A DNA stretch of 64,000 nt. It comes from Finegoldia magna (lineage in GTDB: Bacteria > Bacillota > Clostridia > Tissierellales > Peptoniphilaceae). This document shows positions 18,172-27,990 of the stretch, in pieces (the first letter of the stretch is position 1; the number at the start of each line of letters is the position of its first letter). The DNA lies in NCBI RefSeq assembly GCF_003182075.1, contig NZ_QGTH01000001.1, forward strand, positions 186,001 through 250,000. The letters run 5' to 3'. The position numbers and the translations under genes are program-made. Under the pieces are notes generated by a model. That model was not told the DNA's origin. It searched no databases and saw only the letters and a program-made list of their open reading frames with translations.

Positions 18172-20052
18172 ATGAATATTGAAAAACTTAATGAGATAAG
18201 AGAAGAGTATGCAAAAAATATCAAAATGCGTGAACTCGTAAAGGATAAAATTTATGTTGAACATACTAATCCAAAAGAAAAACAAATAGTTGTGTGTGGT
18301 GGAGCTGGTTGTGAAGCTACAGGCGCTAAATCTTTGATTGATGAGTTTAACAAATATATAGAAGAAGAAAAAATCGAAAACGTAGTGGTTGTTCCAGTAG
18401 GATGTATTGGACTTTGCGAAACTGGTCCTAACGTTGTTGTATATCCTGAAGGAATTTTCTACACAAGAGTTAAATTATCAGATGTTAAGAGCATTGTCGA
18501 TAAATCTATTGTAAATGACGAAGTTGATGAAGATGTAGTTTACGAAAATGCAAAACAAGACGATAAGATTTTGAAATACAATTCAGTTGATTTCTACGAT
18601 AAACAATTTAAGATAGCTTTAAGAAATGTAGAAAAAATTCAATTAGAATCTTTAAATGAATATATTGGTGCAGATGGTTATCAAGCTTTACATAAAGCCA
18701 TTTTTGATTTAGACCAAAAAGAAATAATTGAAGAAATGAAGAAATCAGGATTGAGAGGTCGTGGAGGAGCAGGTTTCCCTACAGGTAGAAAATGGGAATC
18801 AGCTTATAAAGTAGAAAATAATCAAAAATATGTAATCTGCAACGCAGACGAAGGAGACCCTGGTGCTTTCATGGACAGAGCGATTCTTGAAGGAGATCCT
18901 CATTCAGTATTAGAAGGTATGGCTATTTGCGGTAGAGCGATTGGCGCTAATCAAGGTTTTATCTATGTAAGAGCAGAATATCCAATTGCTGTTAAAAGAT
19001 TGAGAATTGCGATACAACAAGCAAAAGAAATGAATCTTTTAGGAAACAACATTTTTGGATCTGATTTTTCATTTGATATCGAATTGAGATTGGGTTCAGG
19101 AGCTTTTGTATGTGGTGAAGGTACTGCCTTGATGGAATCTATCGAAGGAAGACGTGGAATGCCTCGTACTAAAATATTCAGAACTGCTGAAAGAGGATTG
19201 TGGGATAAACCAACTATTATCAATAACGTTGAAACATTTGCTAATGTTCCAGCAATTATGTATAAAGGTGCAGATTGGTTTACAAGTTTTGGTACAGAAG
19301 GTTCACCAGGAACTAAAGTATTCGCTTTAGGTGGTAAAGTTGTAAACACTGGTTTGGTAGAAGTTCCAATGGGATCTACTTTGAGAGAAATAATATTTGA
19401 TATCGGCGGCGGAATTAAAGATGGCAAGAAGTTCAAAGCTGTTCAAACAGGTGGACCATCTGGTGGATGTATTCCAGAAGAATTCCTGGATACTCCAGTT
19501 GATTTCGAATCATTAGGAAAAATCGGTTCAATCATGGGATCAGGTGGAATGATTGTAATGGATGAAGACGACTGTATGGTTGATATTGCTAGATTCTTCC
19601 TTGAATTTACTGTAGATGAATCTTGCGGTAAGTGTGTTCCATGTCGTGAAGGTACTAAGAGAATGCTTGAAATTCTAGAAAAAATCACTTCCGGAAAAGG
19701 TGAAGATGGAGATATCGAAGCATTAGAAGAATTGTGTGATACTATCACATCAGCTTCACTTTGTGGTCTTGGACAAACGGCTCCAAATCCAGTTATCTCA
19801 ACATTAAAATACTTCAGAAATGAATATGAAGCTCACATTTACGATAAGAAATGTCCTGCTCATGCATGTAAGGCACTTTTATCATATGAAATTACAGACA
19901 AATGTATAGGTTGTACAAAATGTGCAAAGAATTGTCCTGTAAGTTGTATTGAAGGAGAAGTTAAGAAACAACACGTTATCGACAAATCTCAATGTATTAA
20001 GTGTGGTAACTGCGAAACTGTATGTCCTGTTCATGCTGTAGTTAGGAGATAG
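18172..20052 (+). CDS. nuoF: NADH-binding flavoprotein subunit (NuoF/HydB-like)
   Basis: This 626-residue fusion has an N-terminal thioredoxin-like [2Fe-2S] domain (VVCGGAGC and CIGLC, about residues 40-92). A NuoF core follows, with the FMN/NAD glycine-rich motif GLRGRGGAGFPTGRKW. A [4Fe-4S] site comes next (CGKCVPC plus a Cys in SLCGLG). Two ferredoxin clusters end the protein (CIGCTKCAKNCP and CIKCGNCETVCP). This is the architecture of HydB/HylB subunits in NAD-linked and bifurcating hydrogenases, longer than complex I NuoF. It would be the NAD(H) entry or exit site of the complex. Confidence 0.95.
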   Translation: MNIEKLNEIREEYAKNIKMRELVKDKIYVEHTNPKEKQIVVCGGAGCEATGAKSLIDEFNKYIEEEKIENVVVVPVGCIGLCETGPNVVVYPEGIFYTRVKLSDVKSIVDKSIVNDEVDEDVVYENAKQDDKILKYNSVDFYDKQFKIALRNVEKIQLESLNEYIGADGYQALHKAIFDLDQKEIIEEMKKSGLRGRGGAGFPTGRKWESAYKVENNQKYVICNADEGDPGAFMDRAILEGDPHSVLEGMAICGRAIGANQGFIYVRAEYPIAVKRLRIAIQQAKEMNLLGNNIFGSDFSFDIELRLGSGAFVCGEGTALMESIEGRRGMPRTKIFRTAERGLWDKPTIINNVETFANVPAIMYKGADWFTSFGTEGSPGTKVFALGGKVVNTGLVEVPMGSTLREIIFDIGGGIKDGKKFKAVQTGGPSGGCIPEEFLDTPVDFESLGKIGSIMGSGGMIVMDEDDCMVDIARFFLEFTVDESCGKCVPCREGTKRMLEILEKITSGKGEDGDIEALEELCDTITSASLCGLGQTAPNPVISTLKYFRNEYEAHIYDKKCPAHACKALLSYEITDKCIGCTKCAKNCPVSCIEGEVKKQHVIDKSQCIKCGNCETVCPVHAVVRR

Positions 20053-20057
20053 ATAGT

Positions 20058-20981
20058 ATGATTACTGTAACTATTGACGGAAAAGTAATTAAAACTGATA
20101 AGCCTAAATTCATTATTGAACTAGCAAGGGAAAATGGAATAGATATTCCAAACTTATGCTATGACAAAAACTTGGATGTAGTGAGTGCGTGTAGACTTTG
20201 TTTAGTTGAAGTTGAAGGAAGCAAAAAATTAATGACTGCTTGTTCTACTTTGGCAAAAGACAACATGGTTGTTCATACTAAAACAGATAGATTAATAAAA
20301 CACAGACAAAGAATTCTTCAAATGTTGTTGGATTCTCATCCAAATGATTGCTTGACATGTCAAAAATCTGGAGAATGTCAATTACAAAAATATTCTTATG
20401 AATACGGAGTAAAATTCAGAGAACATGACGGAGCAAGAAGAGAAAAATTAGTAGATGATTCTTCTCCATACATCATTAGAGATGATAGCAAGTGTATACT
20501 ATGTGGAAAGTGCGTAAGAACTTGTAATGTCATGGATGATAGAAAAATTCTTAATTTCTCAAATAGAGGATACGAAACAAGAATTAACTTAGATATTAAC
20601 GATACATTTGAATCTTCTTATTGTATATCTTGTAATAGATGCGTAGTAGCTTGTCCAGTAGGTGCATTGATGGATAAGAGAGCTATGAATTTAGGAAGAA
20701 AATGGGAGTTAGAAACTAAGAAAGTTCAATGCAAAGTTTGCGAATACGGTTGTGAATTTGAAGTCTTGAGAAAAAATGGAAAGAATCTTGCATTAAGAGC
20801 ATTAAGTCCAGAAAATGGGAGACCACTTTGCTTAAAGGGTAGATTGACTACAGAATTATTGAATGTGGATAACCCAAAACAACCTTACAAAAAGATAGGT
20901 GGAGAATTTGTCGAAGCTAGCTGGAATAATGTATTAGGTTTGGATAAGATTCTAGACAAAATCGAAAAAATAGATAATTAA
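20058..20981 (+). CDS. Short NuoG/FdhA-like iron-sulfur protein without catalytic domain
   Basis: The 307-residue protein carries, in order: a [2Fe-2S] domain (Cys in NLCYDKNLDV, SACRLCLVEVE and TACST); a His-Cys [4Fe-4S] site (HPNDCLTCQKSGEC); two ferredoxin clusters (CILCGKCVRTCNV, CISCNRCVVACPV); and a Fe4S4 molybdopterin-entry motif (CKVCEYGCEF plus a later Cys). It stops where the molybdopterin domain would begin. It resembles the first third of the FdhA encoded downstream and is probably an electron wire. The C-terminus closes cleanly with a normal stop. There is no sign of decay, so I read it as a functional short subunit. Confidence 0.88.
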   Translation: MITVTIDGKVIKTDKPKFIIELARENGIDIPNLCYDKNLDVVSACRLCLVEVEGSKKLMTACSTLAKDNMVVHTKTDRLIKHRQRILQMLLDSHPNDCLTCQKSGECQLQKYSYEYGVKFREHDGARREKLVDDSSPYIIRDDSKCILCGKCVRTCNVMDDRKILNFSNRGYETRINLDINDTFESSYCISCNRCVVACPVGALMDKRAMNLGRKWELETKKVQCKVCEYGCEFEVLRKNGKNLALRALSPENGRPLCLKGRLTTELLNVDNPKQPYKKIGGEFVEASWNNVLGLDKILDKIEKIDN

Positions 20982-21013
20982 TATATAAATAAATAGAATG
21001 AATAGGTGAAATA

Positions 21014-21469
21014 ATGAATAGAGAACAATTAATATCAATTATTGATGATGCTGTAAATAGAGAAGATGATTCATATACATTTTACAAAGATGCAGCTGAA
21101 AAAGCTAAAGATCCTCAAACTAAAAGTCTTTTTGAAAGGCTTAGCAAGGAAGAATTGAAACACAAAGATTACTTACAAAAATTCTTAGAAACTAAAGCTG
21201 AAACTATCAAAATTGATGATAGTGAAGATTATAATTTATCACAAGATATTGATAGACCAAGAATGACTACGGAAATGGACTTCAGAGATGCTATCAAATT
21301 AGCTATCAAAAGAGAAGAAGAAGCTATGCAATTGTACGCTGATATTGCAAATTCTTGCTTAGATAAAGCTGAACAAGATATTTTTGCTGGATTATCTAAA
21401 ATGGAAAAATTGCATAAAACTGAACTAGAAGAAATATTTTTGAATGTAGGATTTAACGAAGTTTGGTAG
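21014..21469 (+). CDS. Ferritin-like / rubrerythrin-family diiron protein
   Basis: A 151-residue four-helix protein with two ExxH motifs (Glu47/His50 and Glu131/His134) and further Glu in the KREEEAMQLY helix. This is the pattern of ferritin-like diiron domains of the COG1633 type. There is no C-terminal rubredoxin domain, so it is not a full rubrerythrin. It sits between the short iron-sulfur subunit and fdhA, with fdhA starting seven bases after its stop. Protection of the oxygen-sensitive enzyme or iron supply is a plausible but unproven role. Confidence 0.85.
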   Translation: MNREQLISIIDDAVNREDDSYTFYKDAAEKAKDPQTKSLFERLSKEELKHKDYLQKFLETKAETIKIDDSEDYNLSQDIDRPRMTTEMDFRDAIKLAIKREEEAMQLYADIANSCLDKAEQDIFAGLSKMEKLHKTELEEIFLNVGFNEVW

Positions 21470-21476
21470 GTGTAAT

Positions 21477-24263
21477 ATGTTAAATATAAATATTGATGGT
21501 ATTGATGTTCAAGTTGAAGAAAATACCACTGTATTAGAAGCGGCGCATAAAATAGGGATTGATATTCCGACATTGTGCCACGATAAATACCTGAGCGAAT
21601 TTGGCGGTTGTAGAATGTGCTTAGTTGAGATAGAAGGATCCAGAAAACTTCAAACGTCATGTTCTACCATGGTCAAAGACGGAATGGTTGTTAAGACAGA
21701 AACTGATCGTTTAGTAAAAACTAGACAAAATATACTTAAACTTTTGATGATGAATCACCCTAAAGATTGCCTAACTTGTTCAAAAGTTGGTAGTTGTAGA
21801 TTACAAGATTTGTGCTACAGATATGGTGTTAAAAATCCAGAAGTATTAGGCAAATACGGTAATTATGACATAGAAGTTCAAAATCACGAAGTTGATGACA
21901 CAAATCCATTGATTTTTAGGGACCAAAACAAATGTATTTTGTGTGGAAAATGCGTCAGAGTTTGTGAAGAAGTCCAATGTACACATACAGTAGATTTTAA
22001 AAATAGAGGATTTGATTCTTATATTTCTACAGCTTTTGATCTTCCTTTATCTAAGGAAAACTGTCGTATGTGTGGACAATGCATAAGCGTGTGTCCAACA
22101 GGTGCATTAATCAATAAACAATTAAAAGATACAAGACCTTGGGAAGTTGAAAAAGTTAAGACAACTTGTCCATTCTGTGGAACTGGATGTCAATTCAATT
22201 TAATTGTAAAAAATGGAAAAGTTCAAGGTGTTGAACCCTGTGATGGTTATGTAAACCAAAATGCTCTTTGTATCAAAGGTCGTTTCCATACAGATATGAT
22301 TCACTCAGACGAAAGATTGACTACTCCATTGATTAGAAAAAATGGAGAACTAGTTGAATGTAGTTGGGATGAAGCTATAGGTTATGTTGGAAATAAACTA
22401 AGAGATATTAAGATGGAATTTGGCCCAGATTCTATTGCTGGTCTAAGTTCTGCTAGATGTACAAATGAAGATAACTTTGTATTCCAAAAAATGATGAGAG
22501 CAGCGATTGGAACAAATAACGTCGATCACTGCGCCAGAACCTGACACGCTCCAACAGTTGCAGGTCTTGCAGCTACATTAGGAAGTGGAGCTATGACAAA
22601 CTCTATCGAAGAAATTCTGGGTGCAGAATTATTGTTTGTTATAGGTTCTAATGCTACTGAAGCACATCCTATTATTGGTAATAAGATGAAACAAGCAGTT
22701 AAAAAAGGAACTAAACTTATAGTTGTAGATCCAAGAAAAACTGGCTTGGCGGAAGAAGCGGATATTTGGTTGAGATTAAATCCAGGTACGGATGTGTTCT
22801 TATTGAATGCAATGATGAAAGTTATCATAGAAGAAGGATTAGAAGCCAAAGATTATATTGAATCTCGTGTTGAAAACTTTGAAGGCTTGAAGAAAACAGT
22901 AATGAAATACGATTTGGATGAAGCTGAAAAAGTTACAGGTGTGGACAAGGAATTAATCAGACAAGCAGCTTTGTTGTACGCAAAGACTGAAAAAGCTGGT
23001 ATATTTTACACGCTTGGTATCACAGAACACACTCATGGAACAGAAAACGTAATGAGCTTGGCAAATCTAGGAATGCTAACTGGACACGTTGGAATTGAAT
23101 CTGGCGGTATAAACCCTATCAGAGGACAAAACAACGTACAAGGAGCATGTGATTTAGGAGCATTACCTAACACTTATCCTGCTTATGCAAAAGTTACTGA
23201 TCCAAAAGCTCGTGAATTTTTCGAAAGCGTATGGAAGACTCCATTGAGTCCAAATCTTGGATACCAAATCCCTGAAATGTTTAATCAAGCAGTTAAGGGA
23301 AATGTTAAAGCAATGTATATAATGGGAGAAGATCCTGTTTTATCAGATCCAGATGCAAATCACGTTAAGAGAGCTTTGAACAATTTAGATTTGTTAGTAG
23401 TTCAAGATATATTTATGTCTAACACAGCAAAGCTTGCAGATGTTGTATTCCCTGCAACTTGCTACGCAGAAAAAGATGGAACTTTTACAAATACTGAAAG
23501 AAGAGTTCAAAGAGTTAGAAAAGCTGTTGCTCCTCCGGGACAAGCTAGAAATGACTGGTCAATTTTATGCGATGTAAGTAAAATCATCAATCCAAATGTA
23601 TTCTTTGATTATGAAACAAGTGAAGATGTATTTGAAGAAATGAGAGTAACTATGCCAAGTTACAGAGGTATGACTTACGAAAGAATTGACAAAGTTGGAT
23701 TACAATGGCCATGTCCTACAACATCTCACCCTGGTACAAAATACTTGCACAAAGGAATATTTGCAAGAGGTCAAGGTCAAATGATGGAAATAGAATACAG
23801 ACCATCAGAAGAATTGCCAGATGAAGATTATCCAATGATTTTAAGTACAGGAAGAATGTTGTATCATTACAATATAACTACGAGATACTCAAAAGATTTG
23901 GATGGAGTAAGTCCTTACGAACTTGCAGAAATCAATCCAGTGGATGCAGAAAGATTGGGAGTAAAAGATTTGGATACTATTAGAGTTACATCCAGAAGAG
24001 GAAGTATCGTAACTCGTGTTGTAGTAACTGATAGAGTATTACCTAATATGATATTCATGACATTCCACTACAGAGAATCTCCAGTAAACGAAGTGACATC
24101 AAATCACTACGATCCAATTACAGGAACTGGTGAGTATAAAGTGTGTGCAATTCATGTTGAAAAAGTTGATTTGCATCCAGATCATGAGGATACAATTCAA
24201 AGATTTGTTAACATGGCAACTTTATTATCAGACGAACACAAAAAAGATAAAAAAGTAATTTAA
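21477..24263 (+). CDS. fdhA: Formate dehydrogenase alpha subunit, selenoprotein
   Basis: The 928-residue molybdenum or tungsten enzyme interconverts formate and CO2. An in-frame TGA at 22542-22544 is selenocysteine 356 in CARTUHAPTVAG, the active-site position of known Sec formate dehydrogenases. The frame stays open on both sides. Domains: [2Fe-2S] (1-80), His-Cys cluster, two ferredoxin clusters (CILCGKCVRVC, CRMCGQCISVC), Fe4S4 motif CPFCGTGC, two molybdopterin domains, and a C-terminal dinucleotide-binding domain (LSTGRMLYHYN, FHYRESPVN). A SECIS hairpin follows the TGA. Automated callers will split this gene into 21477-22544 and 22593-24263. It is the last gene of the operon. Confidence 0.97.
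22545..22573 (+). promoter_or_regulatory. Bacterial SECIS element of fdhA
   Basis: The hairpin is GTTGCA (22557-22562), loop GGTCT, TGCAGC (22568-22573), six pairs. GGUCU is the SelB-binding loop known from E. coli fdhF. Exactly 18 bases separate the UGA from the loop, the spacing I recall for the E. coli element. Confidence 0.94.
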
Positions 24264-24273
24264 ATAAACAAAA

Positions 24274-24308
24274 AAAGATCTCAGATTTTTAAAATCTGGG
24301 ATCTTTTA
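24274..24308. terminator. Bidirectional terminator between fdhA and the aminotransferase gene
   Basis: A 17-bp A/T-flanked stem (AAAAGATCTCAGATTTT with AAAATCTGGGATCTTTT, one wobble) has T-runs on both strands and lies between convergent genes. Confidence 0.88.
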
Positions 24309-24316
24309 AATTGCGA

Positions 24317-25393
24317 TTATTTTAAAATATCTTCAATCAATTTTAGCAATTTGTTGTTTGATTGCTCATCCAAAATACAAAATCTAAAAAAGTATTCATT
24401 CAAATTATTAAACGATGCACAGTCTCTTATGATAAGAGCATGAGGAATTAGTTTTTCTCTTAATTCATGTGCAGTTAATTTTTTGTTCAATATTTCGCAT
24501 AGTACGAAATTTGATTTTGAAGGATAAACTTTCAAGCAATCTATTTTTTCTAAAGTAGATATCATTTTTTCTTTTTCACTATTAATAAATTCGAACACGT
24601 TTTTGTGGTAATCAGTATCCGTGAACATCTCGCCACCAAGAATATCGGCAAAGATATTTATGTTCCACAAATTGGTGTGTTTATTTATTTCATCGTAAAG
24701 TTTTTTATTTCCAGTTATTCCGTAACCCAATCTTATTCCTGCAGCTGCGAAAAACTTCGATGTAGAGCGTATAACAAGTAGGTTGTCGCATTTTTCAGTT
24801 AAATTTACTGCTGAATATTTGTCTACATCTGAAAACTCAACATAAGTTTCATCTATCATAAAATAGCAATTGCTTGATTTGATGAGTTCTTCAAGTTTTC
24901 TGTTTTCAATAGCGTATCCTGTTGGATTGTTAGGATTGGTTAATATTACAAGACTTACGTCATTTTCTTTTATCATTCTCGATAATTTCTCACAATCTAT
25001 CGCAAAATCATTTGATTTATCCAAATCGTAAGAAATTATATTGGAGTTGATTTTGTTGAGTTCTCTTTCGTACTCAGAATAACTAGGGTTGAATATTATT
25101 GCGTTTTTTGGATTGATTAGAGATATAAATGATGAAATCAAATTAGTGCTACCAGATGTAAGCAAGATTTTGTCTCGTGATACGTTGGTGTATTTTTCAA
25201 TAGATGATAATAATTGATCGTAATTTGGGTCAGGATATACTCCGACTTTATTAAGATTTTTTTCAAGCTTAGTCATGGCTTTAGGACTTGGTCCCAAAGG
25301 ATTGACGTTTGAACTGAAATCCTTGATTTCATCTATATTAAATCCGTATTCTTTTTGAATTTCAAAAAGATTTGCTCCATGAGATGATTTCAT
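24317..25393 (-). CDS. PLP-dependent aminotransferase, CobD/HisC-like
   Basis: A 358-residue fold-type I enzyme. The PLP lysine lies in RSTSKFFAAAGIRLGYG, and TNPNNPTG and DETYVEF are the usual binding motifs. The N-terminal SHGAN and DFSSNVNPLGPSP are typical of threonine-phosphate decarboxylase CobD and less so of histidinol-phosphate aminotransferase. No cobalamin or histidine gene is nearby, so the substrate is open. AGGAG precedes the ATG. It lies nine bases after prs on the same strand and is probably co-transcribed with it. Confidence 0.85.
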   Translation of the reverse strand: MKSSHGANLFEIQKEYGFNIDEIKDFSSNVNPLGPSPKAMTKLEKNLNKVGVYPDPNYDQLLSSIEKYTNVSRDKILLTSGSTNLISSFISLINPKNAIIFNPSYSEYERELNKINSNIISYDLDKSNDFAIDCEKLSRMIKENDVSLVILTNPNNPTGYAIENRKLEELIKSSNCYFMIDETYVEFSDVDKYSAVNLTEKCDNLLVIRSTSKFFAAAGIRLGYGITGNKKLYDEINKHTNLWNINIFADILGGEMFTDTDYHKNVFEFINSEKEKMISTLEKIDCLKVYPSKSNFVLCEILNKKLTAHELREKLIPHALIIRDCASFNNLNEYFFRFCILDEQSNNKLLKLIEDILK

Positions 25394-25402
25394 TTTTTCT
25401 CC

Positions 25403-26509
25403 TTATAAAATATTAATACCTCTGGTTTTATCTAATAAAATTGAGATAGATTCTTCTCTGTTGATGTGGTGAATAAATTCACTCATCAATTCGCTCATAT
25501 CTACAGCGTGGAACCATTCTTTGTTTTTGATTGATTCTGGTACGTATGTTAAGTTTGTAGAATAAACTCCGTCAATGTATCCTTCTTTATTCATTTGATC
25601 GAATTTGTCAGGACCTTCAGTAAATAAAGCGAAACTTACTGCGCAGAATATTCTGTTTGCGTTTTGTTTTTTCAATTGTTTTGCAATATCGATAACAGAT
25701 CCACCAGAAGCAATCATATCATCTACGATTAATATGTCTTTGCCTTCTACTTCACGTCCGATGTATTTGTGTTCAATAATAGGGTTCTTGCCGTCGACTA
25801 CTTTAGTGTAATCACGTCTTTTGTAGAATAATCCTATGTCTTGTTTTAAAATATTAGAATAATAAATTGCTCTATCCATTGCACCGGTATCAGGTGAAAT
25901 AATAATCATGTTTTTCTTGTCTAATTCATCAGTAGTAATATTTTCTTTTTCTAAGAAGTGAGTAACTATTTCTGCTGTAGGATAGATATTTTCAAATGTC
26001 ATCAATGGGATTGCGTTTTGTACGTTTGGATCGTGTACATCAAATGTATAAATTCCATCTACACCCATGTCTTCTAATTCTTGAAGTGCCATTGCACAGT
26101 CAAGTGATTCTCTTGATTTACGTCTGTGTTGACGAGATGCATATAAAAGAGGCATCATTACATTGATACGTGAAGCCTTTCCATTAATTGCGGAGATAAC
26201 TCTTTTGATATCTTGGAAGTGTTCATCTGGACCAATTATAGTTTGTTCACCGAACATATTGTACTTCAATCCATAATTTCCAACGTCTGATATGATTAAA
26301 ATATCACGACCTCTAACTGATTCATCGATTGTAACTTTACCTTCACCATTACTAAATCTGGATTCTGTTATCTTTAATAAATAACTTTCTGTTGCACCGT
26401 TTTTTTTCATTAAAAGTTCGTCAACTTCTTTTGCCAAACCTTCAATGTTTTTCATTGCTATGATTCCAAGTTCTCCGTATGGAAACTCTTCAAATTTTGA
26501 TTCTGACAT
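25403..26509 (-). CDS. prs: Ribose-phosphate pyrophosphokinase
   Basis: A 368-residue enzyme that makes PRPP from ribose 5-phosphate and ATP. The PRPP-binding loop is DILIVDDMIASGGS, the ATP region YASRQHRRKSRESLDC contains the RQ-R signature, and TFDVHDPNVQ follows. It is about 50 residues longer than the classical enzyme, with extra N- and C-terminal sequence, so it belongs to a divergent long branch. AGGAGG precedes the ATG. It is divergent from tadA. Confidence 0.92.
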   Translation of the reverse strand: MSESKFEEFPYGELGIIAMKNIEGLAKEVDELLMKKNGATESYLLKITESRFSNGEGKVTIDESVRGRDILIISDVGNYGLKYNMFGEQTIIGPDEHFQDIKRVISAINGKASRINVMMPLLYASRQHRRKSRESLDCAMALQELEDMGVDGIYTFDVHDPNVQNAIPLMTFENIYPTAEIVTHFLEKENITTDELDKKNMIIISPDTGAMDRAIYYSNILKQDIGLFYKRRDYTKVVDGKNPIIEHKYIGREVEGKDILIVDDMIASGGSVIDIAKQLKKQNANRIFCAVSFALFTEGPDKFDQMNKEGYIDGVYSTNLTYVPESIKNKEWFHAVDMSELMSEFIHHINREESISILLDKTRGINIL

Positions 26510-26570
26510 AAGTCCTCCTTAAATACTACATTATATATAAAGAATATCACAAACAATTTCCGTATTCAAA

Positions 26571-26599
26571 TTTAAATAACACAAACTTTTTGATATAAT
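26571..26599 (+). promoter_or_regulatory. Promoter of tadA
   Basis: TTTAAA (26571-26576), a 17-base spacer ending in TGA, and a perfect TATAAT (26594-26599). Confidence 0.65.
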
Positions 26600-26622
26600 C
26601 GGATAGGAAAGGTGTTTTATAA

Positions 26623-27093
26623 ATGATGAATAATGATGATGAAAAATTCATGATGAAAGCTATCGAACAAGCGAAGATTGCATTTGATATGTACGAAGTT
26701 CCAGTTGGATGTGTTATTGTAAAAAATGGTGAAATAATTGCTCAAGCTTATAACAGTGTGGAAACAGACAACAATGCGACAATGCATGCAGAATTAAAAG
26801 CTATTAATCAAGCAACTAAGGTTATTGGAAATTTTAGGCTTGATGATTGTACAATGTATGTGACATTGGAGCCTTGTGTGATGTGCACAGGTGCTTTGGT
26901 GTATTCAAGAATACCAAAAGTTGTGTTCGGAGCTTTTGATAAAAAAAGAGGAGCTTGTGGGTCTTTGATTTCATTAAATGATTACGAAGGACTCAATCAT
27001 AAAATAGAAGTAAAAAGTATTATGGAAAAAGAGTGTGTCGATTTGATGCAGAGTTTTTTCAGGAGGATTCGTGAAAAAAATAGAAATAAATAG
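26623..27093 (+). CDS. tadA: tRNA-specific adenosine deaminase
   Basis: A 156-residue zinc deaminase that converts A34 of tRNA-Arg(ACG) to inosine. The zinc and catalytic residues are His55 and Glu57 (MHAELKA) and Cys85 and Cys88 (LEPCVMC). The spacing and length are normal, so it is functional. The radical SAM gene downstream begins inside its last codons with a 23-base overlap. Confidence 0.94.
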   Translation: MMNNDDEKFMMKAIEQAKIAFDMYEVPVGCVIVKNGEIIAQAYNSVETDNNATMHAELKAINQATKVIGNFRLDDCTMYVTLEPCVMCTGALVYSRIPKVVFGAFDKKRGACGSLISLNDYEGLNHKIEVKSIMEKECVDLMQSFFRRIREKNRNK

Positions 27094-27952
27094 ATTAAGT
27101 GATTATTTGAAAAAAACATACGGCACGAAAGTTTACAAATTACCGTTAGATGGTGGATTCAGTTGTCCTAATAGAAAAAATTCTAAAGGTTGTATTTTTT
27201 GTTCTGAAAGTGGATCTGGTGAATTTACTTTTAATGAATATTCAATTAAGGACCAAGTCGAATTGCAAATTAAAAGATTATCTGAAAAGAAAAAAGCAGA
27301 CAAATTCATTGCGTATTTTCAATCGTTCACCAATACTTACAAGCCTGTAAATGAACTTAGGAAAATTTACTCAGATGCTATTGATAACGAAAATGTGCTG
27401 GTACTTGATATAGCCACCAGAGGAGACTGCTTAGATGATGAGAAGATAAAGCTTTTGATTGATATAAACAAACAGGTGGATGTGTGGGTTGAAATGGGCC
27501 TTCAATCCACTAAAAAGTCTACGATAGAATTAATCAATCGTGCTTATAGCAATGATGTTTATTTTGATATGGCAAAAAAACTTATGGATAATGACATTAA
27601 AGTAATCTCGCATGTAATAGCAGGCCTTCCATATGAAACTGAGGATGATTTTTTGGAAAGTGTGTATCAAACGCAAATGCATGATATTTGGGGAATCAAA
27701 ATTCATTCATTATATATACAAACAGATTCAAGGTTGTACGATTATTATCTACGAAATAAATTTAAAATTCTAACGATGGATGAATACACTGATTGGGTTG
27801 TAGATAGTTTCAAAATTTTAAATGAGGATACAGTTGTGCATAGAATGACTGGAGATGCTTACAAGCCAAAACTTTATCTGCCTAAATGGTCTTGTGATAA
27901 ATTGAAAGTAATTTCTGAGATAAATAGTAAAATTAAAACATACAATACATAA
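27071..27952 (+). CDS. Radical SAM protein, TIGR01212/YhcC family
   Basis: A 293-residue protein with cluster ligands Cys32, Cys41 and Cys44, in the spaced arrangement FSCPNRKNSKGCIFC of the YhcC family, not the simple CxxxCxxC. Later segments IATRGDCLDDEKI and WVEMGLQSTKKST match the TIM-barrel core. AGGAGG at 27061-27066 is well placed for the GTG at 27071, inside tadA, so the genes are coupled. The biochemical role of the family is not established. Confidence 0.88.
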   Translation: MKKIEINRLSDYLKKTYGTKVYKLPLDGGFSCPNRKNSKGCIFCSESGSGEFTFNEYSIKDQVELQIKRLSEKKKADKFIAYFQSFTNTYKPVNELRKIYSDAIDNENVLVLDIATRGDCLDDEKIKLLIDINKQVDVWVEMGLQSTKKSTIELINRAYSNDVYFDMAKKLMDNDIKVISHVIAGLPYETEDDFLESVYQTQMHDIWGIKIHSLYIQTDSRLYDYYLRNKFKILTMDEYTDWVVDSFKILNEDTVVHRMTGDAYKPKLYLPKWSCDKLKVISEINSKIKTYNT

Positions 27953-27961
27953 AAAAATTTA

Positions 27962-27990
27962 TTGAAGTTTTTGTGCGTTTGAAATATACT
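27962..27990 (+). promoter_or_regulatory. Promoter of the dehydratase-activase fusion gene
   Basis: TTGAAG (27962-27967), a 17-base spacer and TATACT (27985-27990), 35 bases before the chosen ATG. Confidence 0.75.

Noticed and set aside
18963-19748. Minus-strand ORFs inside the NuoF-like gene
   Set aside because: They lie opposite a gene with complete catalytic motifs, are proline- and serine-rich shadows, and have no start signals.
22542-22592. Nonsense mutation making fdhA a pseudogene split in two
   Set aside because: The stop is UGA at the known Sec position, a SECIS hairpin follows at the right distance, both flanks are conserved, and selB plus tRNA-Sec are encoded nearby.
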